This document shows, piece by piece, positions 25,165 to 35,138 of a stretch of DNA of 64,000 nucleotides. The stretch comes from Bin75 sp965223955 (GTDB taxonomy: Bacteria > Nitrospirota > Nitrospiria > Nitrospirales > UBA8639). Under the pieces are notes generated by a model that did no database searches, had not been told where the DNA came from, and saw only the letters and a list, made by a program, of their open reading frames with translations. The DNA lies in the NCBI GenBank assembly GCA_965223955.1, contig OZ245029.1:1736001-1800000 (forward strand). Direction: 5' to 3'. Both the position numbers and the translations under genes were made by a program. How positions within the stretch are numbered: the stretch's first letter is position 1; each line of letters starts with the position of its first letter.

Positions 25165-27352
25165 CGACTTCTCCTGTTGGCACGACGATGCCGGGGACCG
25201 GCGCCCATTCCACCGAGGCGCTGCACTGGCCGGGGAAACGGCAGGCCTTGATGCTGTAGCGCCGGACGCCGGGCGCACGCCCCTCGGGCAGGACGAACGA
25301 CGTCCGTCCGGGATCGTAGACGTGGAGGATGTGGCGCCCGTGGCCTTGCCCCCTGGTTTCCTTCACGGTGACGTATCCGGCGTCTTCGGGCCAGCGCCAA
25401 TGCAGCTCGTAGCGACCGTCGTCGAGCCGCCGGGCCGCAAGCGAATCCGGCGGGCGCAACGTGCGGGGAAATACCGCACGGTTGGGTGCGCCCGCCCGCG
25501 CGCGCTCGAGGTAACGCCGCGCCGCGTCGCCGTACTGCGGGTCGGTCGCCGCGGCGGCACGAAACAGCCGCGCCAGGCTTTGATGGATTCTCCAGTTCAC
25601 GGGCTCCGTGCTGACGGCTTCCTTTGCCTCACGCGAGGCCCATTCGAGCAGGCGCAGGGCACGAGGGCCGTCCTCGGCCCTGATCCGCGGCCAAGAATGA
25701 CCCAAGGTGCCGAAGAGCAACTGCCTGTAGGTGTTCGCCAGCGGTCTGAACCCCTCGATGCCGCCAGCCATGGTGTCCCACGACCGGGGCTTGAGATGCT
25801 TCGTGTCCGCGGCGGCGTAGATTCCCTGATGTACCGTGAGCGCGACCATGGCCGCCACGATCACCGCTCCCCCCAGTGCAACCCGTATGCTCTTTCGGCG
25901 AAACAGCTTCGCGCACTTCCCCGACAGCCACGCGGGCAAATGGGGTCGTCGGGATTCCGGAAACGCCGCCACTTCCAGGCTCACGACGAACCCGAGCAGC
26001 ATGATGGTTTGGAGCGAGTTCACGGCCGTATCGAACAGGAACTGGCTCTGCACCAGGTCGCCCGCCAACGCCGCGCCGACGAACAACGTCAGCGCCCGCT
26101 CCCCCGTCTCCATCCCACGGGCGGCCCGCCACACCACCAGGAACGTCAACGTCCACAGCGCGAGATAGGCCGCAAGACCCGCCACTCCCGTGGTGGCGGC
26201 CACTTCGACGAGCTTGCCGTGGGCCTGGTCATGGGGCTGCGCGAAGGCACCGTAGCCGGAGGCGAAGCGCCCGAAGACCACCACGAAGTTCTCGGGTCCC
26301 CACCCCAGCACCGGACGCTCGGCAAATCCCTTGATCCCCGCCTTCCAAGCGGCAAGCCGGCTTTGGACGCCGGGCCGCTGAATGTGTACGGAGGCGACGT
26401 ACCGCGCAACCGGATGATCGGGTAGAAGCGTCGCCGGCCGGTCCGTCGCGGCAAACCGCATGCCCATCCCGATGGCGGACACGCCGAGGAAGACGACCAT
26501 GGCCGCCGCAATCCACCGGCTGCGCCCCCGGCCGAGGAATGCATAGGAGACGGCGACGAATCCGATGCTTGCGAACAGTCCCGCGAACCTTCCGACCGAT
26601 CCGGCGAGCGTCAGTACCCAGAGGTGGAGCGCGGCCGCCACCCCCAGCAGCCCGATCAGCCACCGCGTGGCTTGGCCCTGGCGGTGCTTCTCGGGCATCT
26701 TCGCCCGCCGCCGGCCCCTCGGTTGCGCCAACGGCGTCGCGGGCCCTGCGGAGTTCAGCCAGAATCGCACCGCGAGTCCCAGGGAGACCATCAGGTTCGC
26801 CAGCATGTAGAAGCTCAGAAAGAGCGGATTGCCGAACGGACCGCTCATGCGCGGCTCCAGCATATTGCCGTAGAAGGGAACGTCCAACTCGTAGTGCCGG
26901 GCGATGATCAGGCAGGCCATGGTCGTCCCCGCTCCCGCACTGGCCCCCAGAAGCGTCCGCCATGCCGTGCCGGTGCGAAGCACCGACACAAGGACCACCG
27001 CGAGCGCCAACCAGTGCGCGAGGTCCACCAACCCCTGCATGCGCTCGTAGGTGGACCACAGGCTGCGCTGGATACTGACCCCGAAACAGGCCGTGAGCAG
27101 CGAAACGGCAAGGCCGGCAGCCAGCACGACCAGGAGCCACGACCGGCGCGGGCGGTACTCCGGCTTCGCCAGCGCCAGCGCGGCCCACAGCGCGAACGTC
27201 ACCTCGATGATCGATCGCGACCACACCGCCTTGCCCACTATGTACGGGAAGATCGTGTGCGACGTGACCACAAACGGGGTCAGCAGGAGGAGCGCGATGC
27301 CGGCGAATACGCCGAACCGCAACACCTGTTCGGACGTCCACGGCCTGGCCAT
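25151..27352 (-). CDS. O-antigen ligase/polymerase-like membrane protein (Wzy_C family)
   Basis: About 733 residues. The ATG at 27352 overlaps the previous stop (TGATG). About ten or more hydrophobic helices are followed by the Wzy_C signature region, VLGWGPENFVVVFGRFASGYGAFAQPHDQAHGKLVEVAATTGVAGLAAYLALWTL. The large periplasmic loop holds the conserved histidines. After the last helices, a soluble tail of about 230 residues holds a helical, TPR-like part (LLEWASREAKEAVSTEPVNWRIHQSLARLFRAAA) and a beta-rich C-terminal domain. It should join or polymerise lipid-linked glycans in the periplasm. A tail of this length is unusual for the family. Confidence 0.87.
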   Translation of the reverse strand: MARPWTSEQVLRFGVFAGIALLLLTPFVVTSHTIFPYIVGKAVWSRSIIEVTFALWAALALAKPEYRPRRSWLLVVLAAGLAVSLLTACFGVSIQRSLWSTYERMQGLVDLAHWLALAVVLVSVLRTGTAWRTLLGASAGAGTTMACLIIARHYELDVPFYGNMLEPRMSGPFGNPLFLSFYMLANLMVSLGLAVRFWLNSAGPATPLAQPRGRRRAKMPEKHRQGQATRWLIGLLGVAAALHLWVLTLAGSVGRFAGLFASIGFVAVSYAFLGRGRSRWIAAAMVVFLGVSAIGMGMRFAATDRPATLLPDHPVARYVASVHIQRPGVQSRLAAWKAGIKGFAERPVLGWGPENFVVVFGRFASGYGAFAQPHDQAHGKLVEVAATTGVAGLAAYLALWTLTFLVVWRAARGMETGERALTLFVGAALAGDLVQSQFLFDTAVNSLQTIMLLGFVVSLEVAAFPESRRPHLPAWLSGKCAKLFRRKSIRVALGGAVIVAAMVALTVHQGIYAAADTKHLKPRSWDTMAGGIEGFRPLANTYRQLLFGTLGHSWPRIRAEDGPRALRLLEWASREAKEAVSTEPVNWRIHQSLARLFRAAAATDPQYGDAARRYLERARAGAPNRAVFPRTLRPPDSLAARRLDDGRYELHWRWPEDAGYVTVKETRGQGHGRHILHVYDPGRTSFVLPEGRAPGVRRYSIKACRFPGQCSASVEWAPVPGIVVPTGEVDARP

Positions 27353-28395
27353 CAGGGCCCCCTCCCGTCCGCGCCGGCCGGCACGCCCGCGAAGAAGCCG
27401 GCCGCCCAGGCGAGGTGGATGGTTGCCACCACCACCGGGAGCAGCATCGCCTCGGACCGGCGGCGGCGAAGGCCGAGCGCGGCCGAAGCTGCGAGCAGGA
27501 GCAGCACGTAGGCGAGCGGACCCGCCGCCGCGACGTAGATCAGCATCGCCCCCGTCTCCGGCGCCACCGTGGAGACCAGGCCCCAGGCGACGCCCAGCCC
27601 CGCCAGCAGCAGCGGCGCGGCCACCTGCCGCAACCGCACCGAGCGGGGATGGCGCGCGAGCATGCCCCGCTTCCAGCGGCCGTAGTCGAAATACTGCCAC
27701 GCCAACGCCCGCAGGCTGCCGCGGGGCCGGTAGTCCACCACAAGGGCCGGATCGAACCACACCGTCTCGCCGCGTTCGCGCAGCCGCCAGTTCAACTCGT
27801 AATCCTCGTTGCGCAGGAGTGTTTCGTCAAAGCCGCCGGCTGCGTCCAGTGCCTCGCGCCGGAAGACGCCGGGAAACACCGTATCGACCGGACCCTCGGC
27901 GCCGCCGATGCGGTAGCGGGCGTCGCCCGCACCGAGCGGCGTGCTCGTGGCCAGCGCCACCGCGCGCTCGAAGAAGGTGGACCCCACCGGATTGACGCAC
28001 CCGCCCACGTTGGCCGCGCCGGTGCGCAGCAACGTGCCGACCGCCCGGGTGAGGTAGCCCGACGGGAGTACGGCCCGGGCGTCGCAGCGCGCGACGATCG
28101 GATGCCGTGCGGCCCGTAGCGCCCGGTTCAATCCGCACGGGATCTCGCGTCCGGGGTTGGGAATCACCCGCACTCCCGGAAAGCGCCGCCGCACAAGCGC
28201 GCCCGTCGCGGCGTTCTCCGAGCCGTCCGCGACGATCACCTCGAACCCGCCGGCGTAGTCCTGGGCCAGCACCGATTCGAGCGCCCGCGCCAGCGTCGCC
28301 GCGGCATCGCGCGCGGGGACGATCACCGAGACCGGCGGCATGTCGTTCGGGGTCATGTCCATAAGGTCAGGCGCATCGCCGAATCGGATCGCCAT
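27352..28395 (-). CDS. Family 2 glycosyltransferase, ExoA-like
   Basis: First gene of the leftward polysaccharide operon. It has VSVIVPARDAAATLARALESVLAQDY, VIVADGSENAATGALV, the cation-binding CDARAVLPSGYLTRAV and FDETLLRNEDYELNWRLRERGE. C-terminal membrane helices (LLLAGLGVAWGLVSTVAP, LAYVLLLLAASAALGL) are as in ExoA-type succinoglycan transferases. ATG 28395 is chosen because GGAG stands upstream; a longer in-frame opening lacks a ribosome site. The stop is fused to the start of the ligase gene (TGATG). Confidence 0.9.
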   Translation of the reverse strand: MAIRFGDAPDLMDMTPNDMPPVSVIVPARDAAATLARALESVLAQDYAGGFEVIVADGSENAATGALVRRRFPGVRVIPNPGREIPCGLNRALRAARHPIVARCDARAVLPSGYLTRAVGTLLRTGAANVGGCVNPVGSTFFERAVALATSTPLGAGDARYRIGGAEGPVDTVFPGVFRREALDAAGGFDETLLRNEDYELNWRLRERGETVWFDPALVVDYRPRGSLRALAWQYFDYGRWKRGMLARHPRSVRLRQVAAPLLLAGLGVAWGLVSTVAPETGAMLIYVAAAGPLAYVLLLLAASAALGLRRRRSEAMLLPVVVATIHLAWAAGFFAGVPAGADGRGP

Positions 28396-28782
28396 CGACC
28401 GCTCCGTCAACAGGGTTACGTGGTGCGTTTTGCAAGTTTCAGCCGCCGCAAACATCTGGCCCCGTGACCGGCGATCACGAGACGGATGCCGTCGGGTTGC
28501 GACAACCCCGTAAGTGTCAAGGAACAAAGAGCGGCAGTGTCAATGTGTCGTGCAGAAAAAACTACATCATTAGCGGATCGGTTTTCAACCGGAAGTTGTT
28601 TCAGGGCGGGCGGAAGAGCCTGCCTCGTTCCCACCGAACGGAAAAGCGGACTGTTGTGAAACGGAAATGCAGACTGTATAAAAAAACTCCATCCGTTCTG
28701 AGGAGATGGGGAAGAGAGGGGAGAGAGTGGAACAGACCCGGAAGGAGAAACGGCACGGGGGGCTCAGTCCGTGCGGCGCGTG
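28396..28782. other. Divergent promoter region of the polysaccharide island
   Basis: About 390 bases between the leftward operon and the rightward sulfotransferase gene. It is much less GC-rich than the genes around it, with AT-rich patches near 28550-28580 and 28675-28700, where promoters for both directions are likely. I see no palindromic REP here and no clear operator. Confidence 0.5.
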
Positions 28783-29700
28783 ATGGCCGATGCGCATGAC
28801 GCGGCGTGGCTGCTCGGCCTGGTCCTGAGGGTAGCCGACAGGTGCGGGCTGCTGCCGGTCCGCGACATCGCCGGCACGCGTCTCCCGACCGGGATCGTCG
28901 CCGTTGTCCGGCGCCAGACGCTCGACCGCCTGCTTGACCATCTGGCCCGTCGGCTGGCCGGTTCCCGGACGGTCGAGCACCGCGACGTCGCGGCGGCGCT
29001 GGCTGCGGCCGTCGGGGTCGAGGACTACCGGACCGCACTGGCGTTCGTGACCACCGCGGGATGCCGGGCCGACATGGGGGCGGAAAAGATCATCTCCCGG
29101 AGGTACCGGTTCCTGTGGATCTGCAACCCCAAGGTTGCGTCGCGGAGCATCATCGCCGCGTTGCGCGAGGCGGACCCCGAGATCGAACTGATCCGCGGCC
29201 GGACCCTGGACGAGGTCCTCGAACGCCGTCCGGAGGCCCGCGGGTATTTCAGCTTCGCCTTTGTCCGCCACCCCGCTGACCGTACCTTTTCCTGTTATGC
29301 CGACAAGCACAGCCGCGCGCTGCGCGACCGGAATGCCGCGCGTTGGTTTATCGAGCCGTATCACGGCCTGACCACCGGCATGAGCTTCGGCGACTTCTGC
29401 CGCTGGCTGAATACGCCCTGGGGATCAGATGCATTCGCCGACCGGCACTGGCTCTCCCAGCACCGCCAGATCCGCACCGCGGAGGGCCGCCTGCCGGATT
29501 TCCTCGGACACTGGGAAAGCCTCGATGCCGACTGGCGCGCGGTGACCGAACGGTTGGGGATGCCCTGTCGCGATCTCCCGCGGCTGAACGTCGGACCGGA
29601 GGAACTCCCTGCGGGAGAAGGGCCGGACGCCGCTACGGCCGCCTTGTTGCGGCGGCGCTATGCTGAGGATTTCAGGGTCGGTGGCTATGACGGCCCATGA
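28783..29700 (+). CDS. Sulfotransferase family 2 protein
   Basis: About 305 residues. The N-terminal 95 residues are helical, without clear homology. Then come FLWICNPKVASRSIIAALREA, the PAPS 5'-phosphosulfate loop (PKVASRS), and FSFAFVRHPADRTFSCYADK, the 3'-phosphate site. The ending (WESLDADWRAVTERLGMPC) is like polysaccharide sulfotransferases of the HNK-1/chondroitin type. It should transfer sulfate from PAPS to a sugar of the surface polymer. The start is ambiguous (GTG 28771 or ATG 28783). CysC at 60.1 kb makes the donor. Confidence 0.87.
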   Translation: MADAHDAAWLLGLVLRVADRCGLLPVRDIAGTRLPTGIVAVVRRQTLDRLLDHLARRLAGSRTVEHRDVAAALAAAVGVEDYRTALAFVTTAGCRADMGAEKIISRRYRFLWICNPKVASRSIIAALREADPEIELIRGRTLDEVLERRPEARGYFSFAFVRHPADRTFSCYADKHSRALRDRNAARWFIEPYHGLTTGMSFGDFCRWLNTPWGSDAFADRHWLSQHRQIRTAEGRLPDFLGHWESLDADWRAVTERLGMPCRDLPRLNVGPEELPAGEGPDAATAALLRRRYAEDFRVGGYDGP

Positions 29701-29739
29701 CGATGCCCTTCCCTGCCGGGACGGTATATGCCGTCGCCA

Positions 29740-30100
29740 CCTGCTCGGGCTGACCACTCTGTCAACGAATGACTGAACCTTTACAATCCCCGACACCTGT
29801 CCTCGACATTTGCAATCGAGGATCTAAATCGAGAATCCAGTGTCCTTGTCTTTTGTCTTTCTCCCTCTCCCGTAGGTCGGATTAGCGAAGCGTAATCCGA
29901 CGGTTTGGCAGGCAGTTGTCGGGTTACGTCTGCGGCTAACCCGACCTACGGGGGCTGAACCTACGGGGGCCGAACCTTGAAGGCACTGTCATCCCCGACC
30001 CCGATCGGGGATCCAGGGTCTTGCTTTTATTTGCGGTTTGGCAGGTTGTCGGGTTACGCCTGCGGCTAACCCGACAGCCCCCCGCAACCCGCAGCCCCCC
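29740..30100. repeat. Mixed repeat tract
   Basis: Holds the short motif GTCAACGAATGACTGAAC (about 29760), REPs at 29872-29901 (GGATTA), 29918-29949 (GGGTTA, TCTGCGG loop) and 30048-30075 (GGGTTA, lacking the CTAC foot), and a copy of the ATCCCCGA/TCGGGGAT hairpin near 29992. The order REP, REP, CGGGGGCTGAACCTTGAAGG, hairpin recurs at 35329-35470 and 38525-38655. Confidence 0.85.
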
Positions 30101-30324
30101 CCGCCGTTGCCAAAATTGAATGAGGCCTGAGCCCAAATTCTTTGCGTTTCACAAACCCTTTGCGACTGGTTTATTCTATTGTCTGTTTTAGATTCATTGG
30201 TCTGTAAGTGAGCAAAGACCTGGCGTGGGCCCGTGGGGATTGCATGGGGCGCGGCCCGGGCGAGCGGGGGCAAGGAATCCTCATGCTGGCACCAGTCAGA
30301 TTGGCACGATTTGTGAAGAGAGAG
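30101..30324. repeat. Leader repeat, copy 1 (upstream of a glycosyltransferase gene)
   Basis: This segment is shared with 39249-39590, upstream of the giant surface protein gene. Both contain GACTGGTTTATTCTATTGTC, the CGTGGGCCCGTGGGGATTGC block and CAGTCAGATTGGCACGATTT. Copy 2 has about 115 extra bases (39402-39516) flanked by GCGGC. Copy 1 is what a deletion between these 5-bp repeats would leave. If translated, both encode the same peptide, LMLAPVRLARFVKRE, in the frame of the gene that follows. It probably carries a promoter and ribosome site that moved by recombination. Confidence 0.8.
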
Positions 30325-30366
30325 GGAATCGAGGATGCGCCGACGGGCCCGACGCGGGGCGGGACG

Positions 30367-31293
30367 ATGCCTGACCGGGCGACAGGCAGGCCCCCCAGGG
30401 TCAGCGTCGTCATTCCGACCCACAACCGCGCGGAATGGCTTCCGCGCGCCGTCGGCAGCGTCCTCGCCCAGACCTGGACGGACTTCGAGCTGCTCATCGT
30501 CGACGATCATTCCACGGACGAGACGCCGGCGGCGATCGCCCGATTCGCCGACGCCCGCATTCGGTCGTTTCGCCACGAACGCAACTTCGGCCAGTCGAAG
30601 GCGTTGAACACCGGGATCGAGCACGCCCGGGGCGAATATGTCGCCTTTCTGGACGACGACGACGAGTGGCTGCCGGCCAAGCTGGCGGCTCAGGTGGCGC
30701 TTCTCGACGCGGCGCCGCCCGGGGTCGGGCTCGTGTATTGCTGGCACGACGTGTTGGACGAGGCGAGCCGGGAACGAATCGGAACCACGCAAATGACGCT
30801 GCGCGGAGACATCCTGGAGCACGTGCTGGCGCTGCACGTACCGACATCGCCGTCTTCGTGGCTGGTGCGTGGGTCGACCGCCCATTCGGTCGGGGGATTC
30901 GATGAACGACTCCAGCAGGCAAATGACGTGGACTTCATCAGCCGGATCTGCGCCCGCGGCTGGCACGTGGACTTCGTGCCGCAGGTCGCGCTGCTGACGT
31001 ACCGGCATACCCGCGGGCAAATGACCGACCGGAATCCCGAGAACCTCGCCGCCTATGCCGGCATGGTCCGAGCGCATCTCGTCCGATTCGCGCGCGACCT
31101 CCGCGAACGGCCGGCCGCGCATGCCAGGGCGCATCTGTGGCTGGCCCGGTACGAGCTGCCGTACGGCAGCCGTTGCGCCGCGCTTGCCTCGCTGGCCACC
31201 GCCTTCCGGCTGGACCCGATCGGCATGTGTCGGAGGTTCAGGTACTGGAGGCTCGCCACCGGCATGCTGGCCACGCTGATTCGCCGGCCCTAG
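30367..31293 (+). CDS. Family 2 glycosyltransferase
   Basis: About 308 residues. VSVVIPTHNRAEWLPRAVGSVLAQTW, LLIVDDHSTDETP, GQSKALNTGIEHARGEYVAFLDDDDEW and GGFDERLQQANDVDFISRI are the classic GT-A steps with the DDD metal site. The C-terminus is a helical basic tail. The ATG at 30367 places the domain at the N-terminus, but the frame is open upstream through the shared leader repeat to 30208. A longer product beginning MLAPVRLARFVKRE cannot be excluded. Confidence 0.88.
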   Translation: MPDRATGRPPRVSVVIPTHNRAEWLPRAVGSVLAQTWTDFELLIVDDHSTDETPAAIARFADARIRSFRHERNFGQSKALNTGIEHARGEYVAFLDDDDEWLPAKLAAQVALLDAAPPGVGLVYCWHDVLDEASRERIGTTQMTLRGDILEHVLALHVPTSPSSWLVRGSTAHSVGGFDERLQQANDVDFISRICARGWHVDFVPQVALLTYRHTRGQMTDRNPENLAAYAGMVRAHLVRFARDLRERPAAHARAHLWLARYELPYGSRCAALASLATAFRLDPIGMCRRFRYWRLATGMLATLIRRP

Positions 31294-31411
31294 CGAGGTG
31301 TCATGGCGCCTCGTCGGGAGGGGGCTACGCCGCGAAACCGGCCGTCGTCCTTGCCCGCGGCGGGCGGCGTTCTACGGGAATACCGACAGTGAGCGCAGAG
31401 GGAGGACTGGA

Positions 31412-32146
31412 ATGATCGAGAGGCAGAAGTACTTTCAGATTGGCTTCCGCAAGTGCGGCACCACCACGCTCTGGGATTTCTTCAATCGCAATGGAATACC
31501 GGCGGTCCACTGGGACGAAGGGGATCTCGCGCGCCGAATGCGGGACAATCTTGAAGCGGGACGGCGGGTCCTGGATGGCTACGACGAGCGCTACGCTGCC
31601 TTCACGGACATGGAGTTCAACGATCCGGACGACTACTTCGAAGGCTTCAAGTGCTTTCGGGAGCTCCTGCGCGACTATCCCGGAGCGAAGTTCATTCTCA
31701 ACACGCGCGATCAGGCGGCGTGGTTGCTGAGCATGCGACGCTGGGCACGCCGCACGCGGCGCTGGCGCCGCTGGCGGTACCTGAAGCACCGGTACGGGAC
31801 CGCCAGTCTGGACGTGTTCTCCAGGAAGCTCGCCCAGGACCGGAAGGCGCACCACGATGCCGTCGTAGCGACGATTCCGCCGAAGCAATTGCTGGTATTC
31901 GACATCGAGGCGGATGACCCCGAAAGGCTGTGCCTCTTCTGCGACTTGCCCGTTTCGGCCGCCGCGCTGTACGGGCACCGGAACCGGTCCGGCGACGATG
32001 CGAGATACTATCTCGGTCGCCTGCTCGGTCGCCTGCCGGACCCGGTGCGGCGGATCGTGCAGCCGATCGTGCGGCTTGCCTGGCAGGTTGTCCGAAGATG
32101 GCTGCCGTCCGGCGCGGCCGGGAGGGCGGTCGACCGGTGGCGATGA
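31412..32146 (+). CDS. Sulfotransferase family protein
   Basis: 244 residues. ATG 31412 follows GGAGGACTGG. The N-terminal YFQIGFRKCGTTTLWDFFNRNG is the PAPS-binding loop (KCGTTTL), and KFILNTRDQAAWLLSMRRW is the 3'-phosphate site. The region after it is rich in arginine (RRWARRTRRWRRWRYLKHRYG), and the tail is hydrophobic and basic. Together with two other sulfotransferase genes in this island it points to a sulfated surface polymer. Confidence 0.85.
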   Translation: MIERQKYFQIGFRKCGTTTLWDFFNRNGIPAVHWDEGDLARRMRDNLEAGRRVLDGYDERYAAFTDMEFNDPDDYFEGFKCFRELLRDYPGAKFILNTRDQAAWLLSMRRWARRTRRWRRWRYLKHRYGTASLDVFSRKLAQDRKAHHDAVVATIPPKQLLVFDIEADDPERLCLFCDLPVSAAALYGHRNRSGDDARYYLGRLLGRLPDPVRRIVQPIVRLAWQVVRRWLPSGAAGRAVDRWR

Positions 32147-32217
32147 TGCGCAGGCGGCCCGGTGGCTGTGGAGGCTGCCGCGGCACCCTTCGACATTCGC
32201 AAATGAACAGGGGCCGC

Positions 32218-33473
32218 ATGGCGGGAATCCTTGCGAAGTACACACCACAGGCGGTTCGCGTACCGGCCGGGGTGCGCGTGGAGCGGTCGTTCGCCGGATA
32301 CGAGATCGGCGACGAGATCCGCGCGCTCTGCGACAGGACGACGGTCTTCTGCGATGTCTTCCGAGTGCCGAACAGAGACGAGGTCGTCTGTATCGGTCCG
32401 CCGTTTTCCGACTTCGGGTACCCGCGCGCCGTCAGGCTTTCCGGCCGGCGAAGAAGGTTCGTTGTCGAAGAGGCGCCCTGGGGTCCGGGGCGCATGTCCA
32501 TCCTCCGCGTCATCGGCACGTCCGATGTCGCCGCCGCGGGCAACCCGAAGGTGAGCTTGCAGGTGGACTTTCCCGAATTCGAGATTGACGCCCAGGTCCG
32601 CCTGCCGAGGGGTGTGCCGCGGCCGCACGTGGCGTTGACGCTGGCCACCATACAGAAGGACAACGAACGGCAATGGCTGGACGACTGGTGTACCTGGCAC
32701 CACCGGGTGCACGGTGTCGGCCGGTTCGTGATCTACGACAACGGCAGTGCGGACCGGGACGACGTCTATGCGGAGCTGGCTCGGTGTGTGAAGGGTCCGG
32801 AGTTCGTTGTCGTCCATTGGGACTACCCGTACGGCCCGCCGTGGCTGCATGCGTTGAAATTCACCCAGACCGTTGCGCTCAATCACTGTCGGCTGCTTTT
32901 TGGCCCGTACACGCACTGGTGCATCAACCTCGACGTCGACGAGTATCTCTTCAACTCCGGTTCCAGGCCGCTTGCGTCGTATCTGGGCCAAATGCGCAAG
33001 CCGCACGTCTACCTGCCCTCGTACATCGTCCCGATGACCGTCGACAGCACCCCGAGACGCTGCTTCGACTCGCCATTCCGATCCGGAAGCCTGGAGTTCG
33101 AGCGTGGCCGCAAATACCTCTATCGACCGGCGGGAACGGCGTTCAACAATGTCCATGACGTCGTCCCACGCAAAGGGTGGTTTCGCGGTCGATCCGCGCC
33201 GTCGCAAAGTCCGTGCTGCGTGTCTGCGGGGTTGACCCGGGACGCTTTCTGGCTGCCGTCCGGCGGATCGCAGCTTGGGTAACGCCGCGCCCACCGGGTC
33301 GGCCTGGACAAGGCGACGCCAATGGGAGCGACGAACCCACGTTGTTCTTCTTTCACTTTCGCGCGTTGAACACCGGCTGGAAGTACCCGCGCCGCGTTGT
33401 CCCCGTTGATCCCCATGAGCACGTCCGCGACGAGCGCATCTCCGCGATGAGCGCGATCGTTGACAGCCGGTGA
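32218..33473 (+). pseudogene. Family 92-like glycosyltransferase, copy 1, frameshifted
   Basis: First half of a tandem duplication of about 1.3 kb (other copy 33885-35138). The GT92/DUF23 core is intact: ALTLATIQKDNERQWLDDW, FVIYDNGSADRDDVYAEL, CINLDVDEYLFNSGSRPL. At 33180 this copy reads GGTTTCGCGG where copy 2 has GGATTTGGCGG. One base is missing, so the frame runs off to 33282. The rest of the protein (IRAVAKSVLRVCGVDPGRFLAAV to DSR) is preserved in the next frame up to 33473. The lesion removes the C-terminal 95 residues. Between this copy and the next, 33504-33877 is unique GC-rich spacer without a gene. Confidence 0.82.
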
Positions 33474-33884
33474 ACCCGGCGCTGTTGCCCTGCGGAATCC
33501 CCGCCGGCCCGGTGCATCCGGCGCCCACGGGAAGAACGGGACCGCGCGCCCGGCGCGCACCCACCTGAGATCGAGCCGCCGGCCCATCGCGGCGGCTTCG
33601 CCAACGTCGATCCGGACCAGTCCGCGGCGCCGATCCGGGAATTGCCTCCGTCCTCTTGCAAGATTCCGACTTTTTCATTAACCATTTTCACTACAGAATA
33701 CAGTGAGTTACAGACGGACATGGCGGTACGGGACGACCAACCTCGACAGGTTGTCCGGGAGATAAGCGTTTCCAATGAGAAGAGGAGCCCGAGCAAGGCA
33801 GGCTTGGGCTGAGCGCCGAGGCGCCGCGGGGGGTCGCGGAAGCTCTTCCGGGACAGTGACCATACCGGGTCGACAGGGGGCCGC

Positions 33885-35138
33885 ATGGCGGAAGTCCTTA
33901 CGAAGTACACACCACAGGCGGTTTGCGTACCGGCCGGGGTGGGCGTGGAGCGGTCGTTCGCCGGATACGAGATCGGCGACGAGCTCCGCGCACTCTGCGA
34001 CAGGACGACGGTCTTCTGCGATGTCTTCCGAGTGCCGAACCGAGACGAGGTCGTCTGTATCGGTCCGCCGTTTCTCAACTTCGGGCACCCACACACCGTC
34101 AGGCTTCTCGGTCGGCGAAGAAGGTTCGTTGTCGAAGACAAGCCTTGGGGTTCAAGGCGCGTGTCCATCCTCCGCATCATCGGCACGTCCGATGTCAACT
34201 CGGCGGATGACCCGAATGTGGACTTGCAGGTCCACTTTCCCGAATTCGAGATTGACGCCCAGGTCCGCCTGCCGAGGGGTGTGCCGCGGCCGCACGTGGC
34301 GTTGACGCTGGCCACCATACAGAAGGACAACGAACGGCAATGGCTGGACGACTGGTGTACCTGGCACCACCGGGTGCACGGTGTCGGCCGGTTCGTGATC
34401 TACGACAACGGCAGTGCGGACCGGGACGACGTCTATGCGGAGCTGGCTCGGCGTGTGAAGGGCCCGGAGTTCATTGTCGTCAACTGGGACTACCCGTACA
34501 GCCCGCCGGTGCCGCATGAGTTGAAATTCGCCCAGACCGTTGCGCTCAATCACTGCCGGCTGCTTTTTGGCCCGTACACGGACTGGTGCATCAACCTCGA
34601 CGTCGACGAGTATCTTTTCAACTCCGGTTCCAGGCCGCTTGCGTCGTATCTGGGCCAAATGCGCAAGCCGCACGTTTACCTGCCCTCGTACATCGTCCCG
34701 ATGACCGTCGACAGCACCCCGAGACGCTGCTTCGACTCGCCATTGCGAACCGCGGGCGTGACGTTCGAACGACGCAAGTACATCTATAGAGTGGCGGGAA
34801 CGGCGCTCGCCGAAGTCCATCACGTCGTCCCGCGCAAAGGGTGGATTTGGCGGTCGATCCGCACCGTCGCAAAGCCTGTGCTGCGTGTCTTCGGGGTAGA
34901 CCCGGGACGCTCTCTGGCTGCCGTCCGGCGGATCGCAGCTTGGGTAACGCCGCGCCCACCGGGTCGGCCTGGACAAGGCGACGCCAATGGGAGCGACGAA
35001 CCCACGTTGTTCTTCTTTCACTTTCGCGCGTTGAACACCGGCTGGAAGTACCCGCGACGCGTTGTCCCCGTTGATCCCCATGAGCACGTCCGCGACGAGC
35101 GCATCTCCACGATGAGCGCGATCGTTGACAGCCGGTGA
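33885..35138 (+). CDS. Family 92-like glycosyltransferase, copy 2, intact
   Basis: 417 residues; start ATG 33885 after AGGGGGCCGC, the same position as in copy 1. An N-terminal beta-rich region of about 135 residues is followed by the GT92 (DUF23) catalytic domain: LATIQKDNERQWLDDWCTWHHRVHGVGRFVIYDNGSAD, ending with the metal-binding INLDVDEYLF. The family includes galactosyltransferases of eukaryotes and many bacterial capsule enzymes. Divergence between the copies is patchy (for example residues 100-115 and 340-355), as after gene conversion. Confidence 0.87.
   Translation: MAEVLTKYTPQAVCVPAGVGVERSFAGYEIGDELRALCDRTTVFCDVFRVPNRDEVVCIGPPFLNFGHPHTVRLLGRRRRFVVEDKPWGSRRVSILRIIGTSDVNSADDPNVDLQVHFPEFEIDAQVRLPRGVPRPHVALTLATIQKDNERQWLDDWCTWHHRVHGVGRFVIYDNGSADRDDVYAELARRVKGPEFIVVNWDYPYSPPVPHELKFAQTVALNHCRLLFGPYTDWCINLDVDEYLFNSGSRPLASYLGQMRKPHVYLPSYIVPMTVDSTPRRCFDSPLRTAGVTFERRKYIYRVAGTALAEVHHVVPRKGWIWRSIRTVAKPVLRVFGVDPGRSLAAVRRIAAWVTPRPPGRPGQGDANGSDEPTLFFFHFRALNTGWKYPRRVVPVDPHEHVRDERISTMSAIVDSR

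Noticed and set aside
28585..29364. Minus-strand frame of 259 codons opposite the sulfotransferase gene
   Set aside because: It is antisense to clear PAPS-binding motifs and has no domain of its own.
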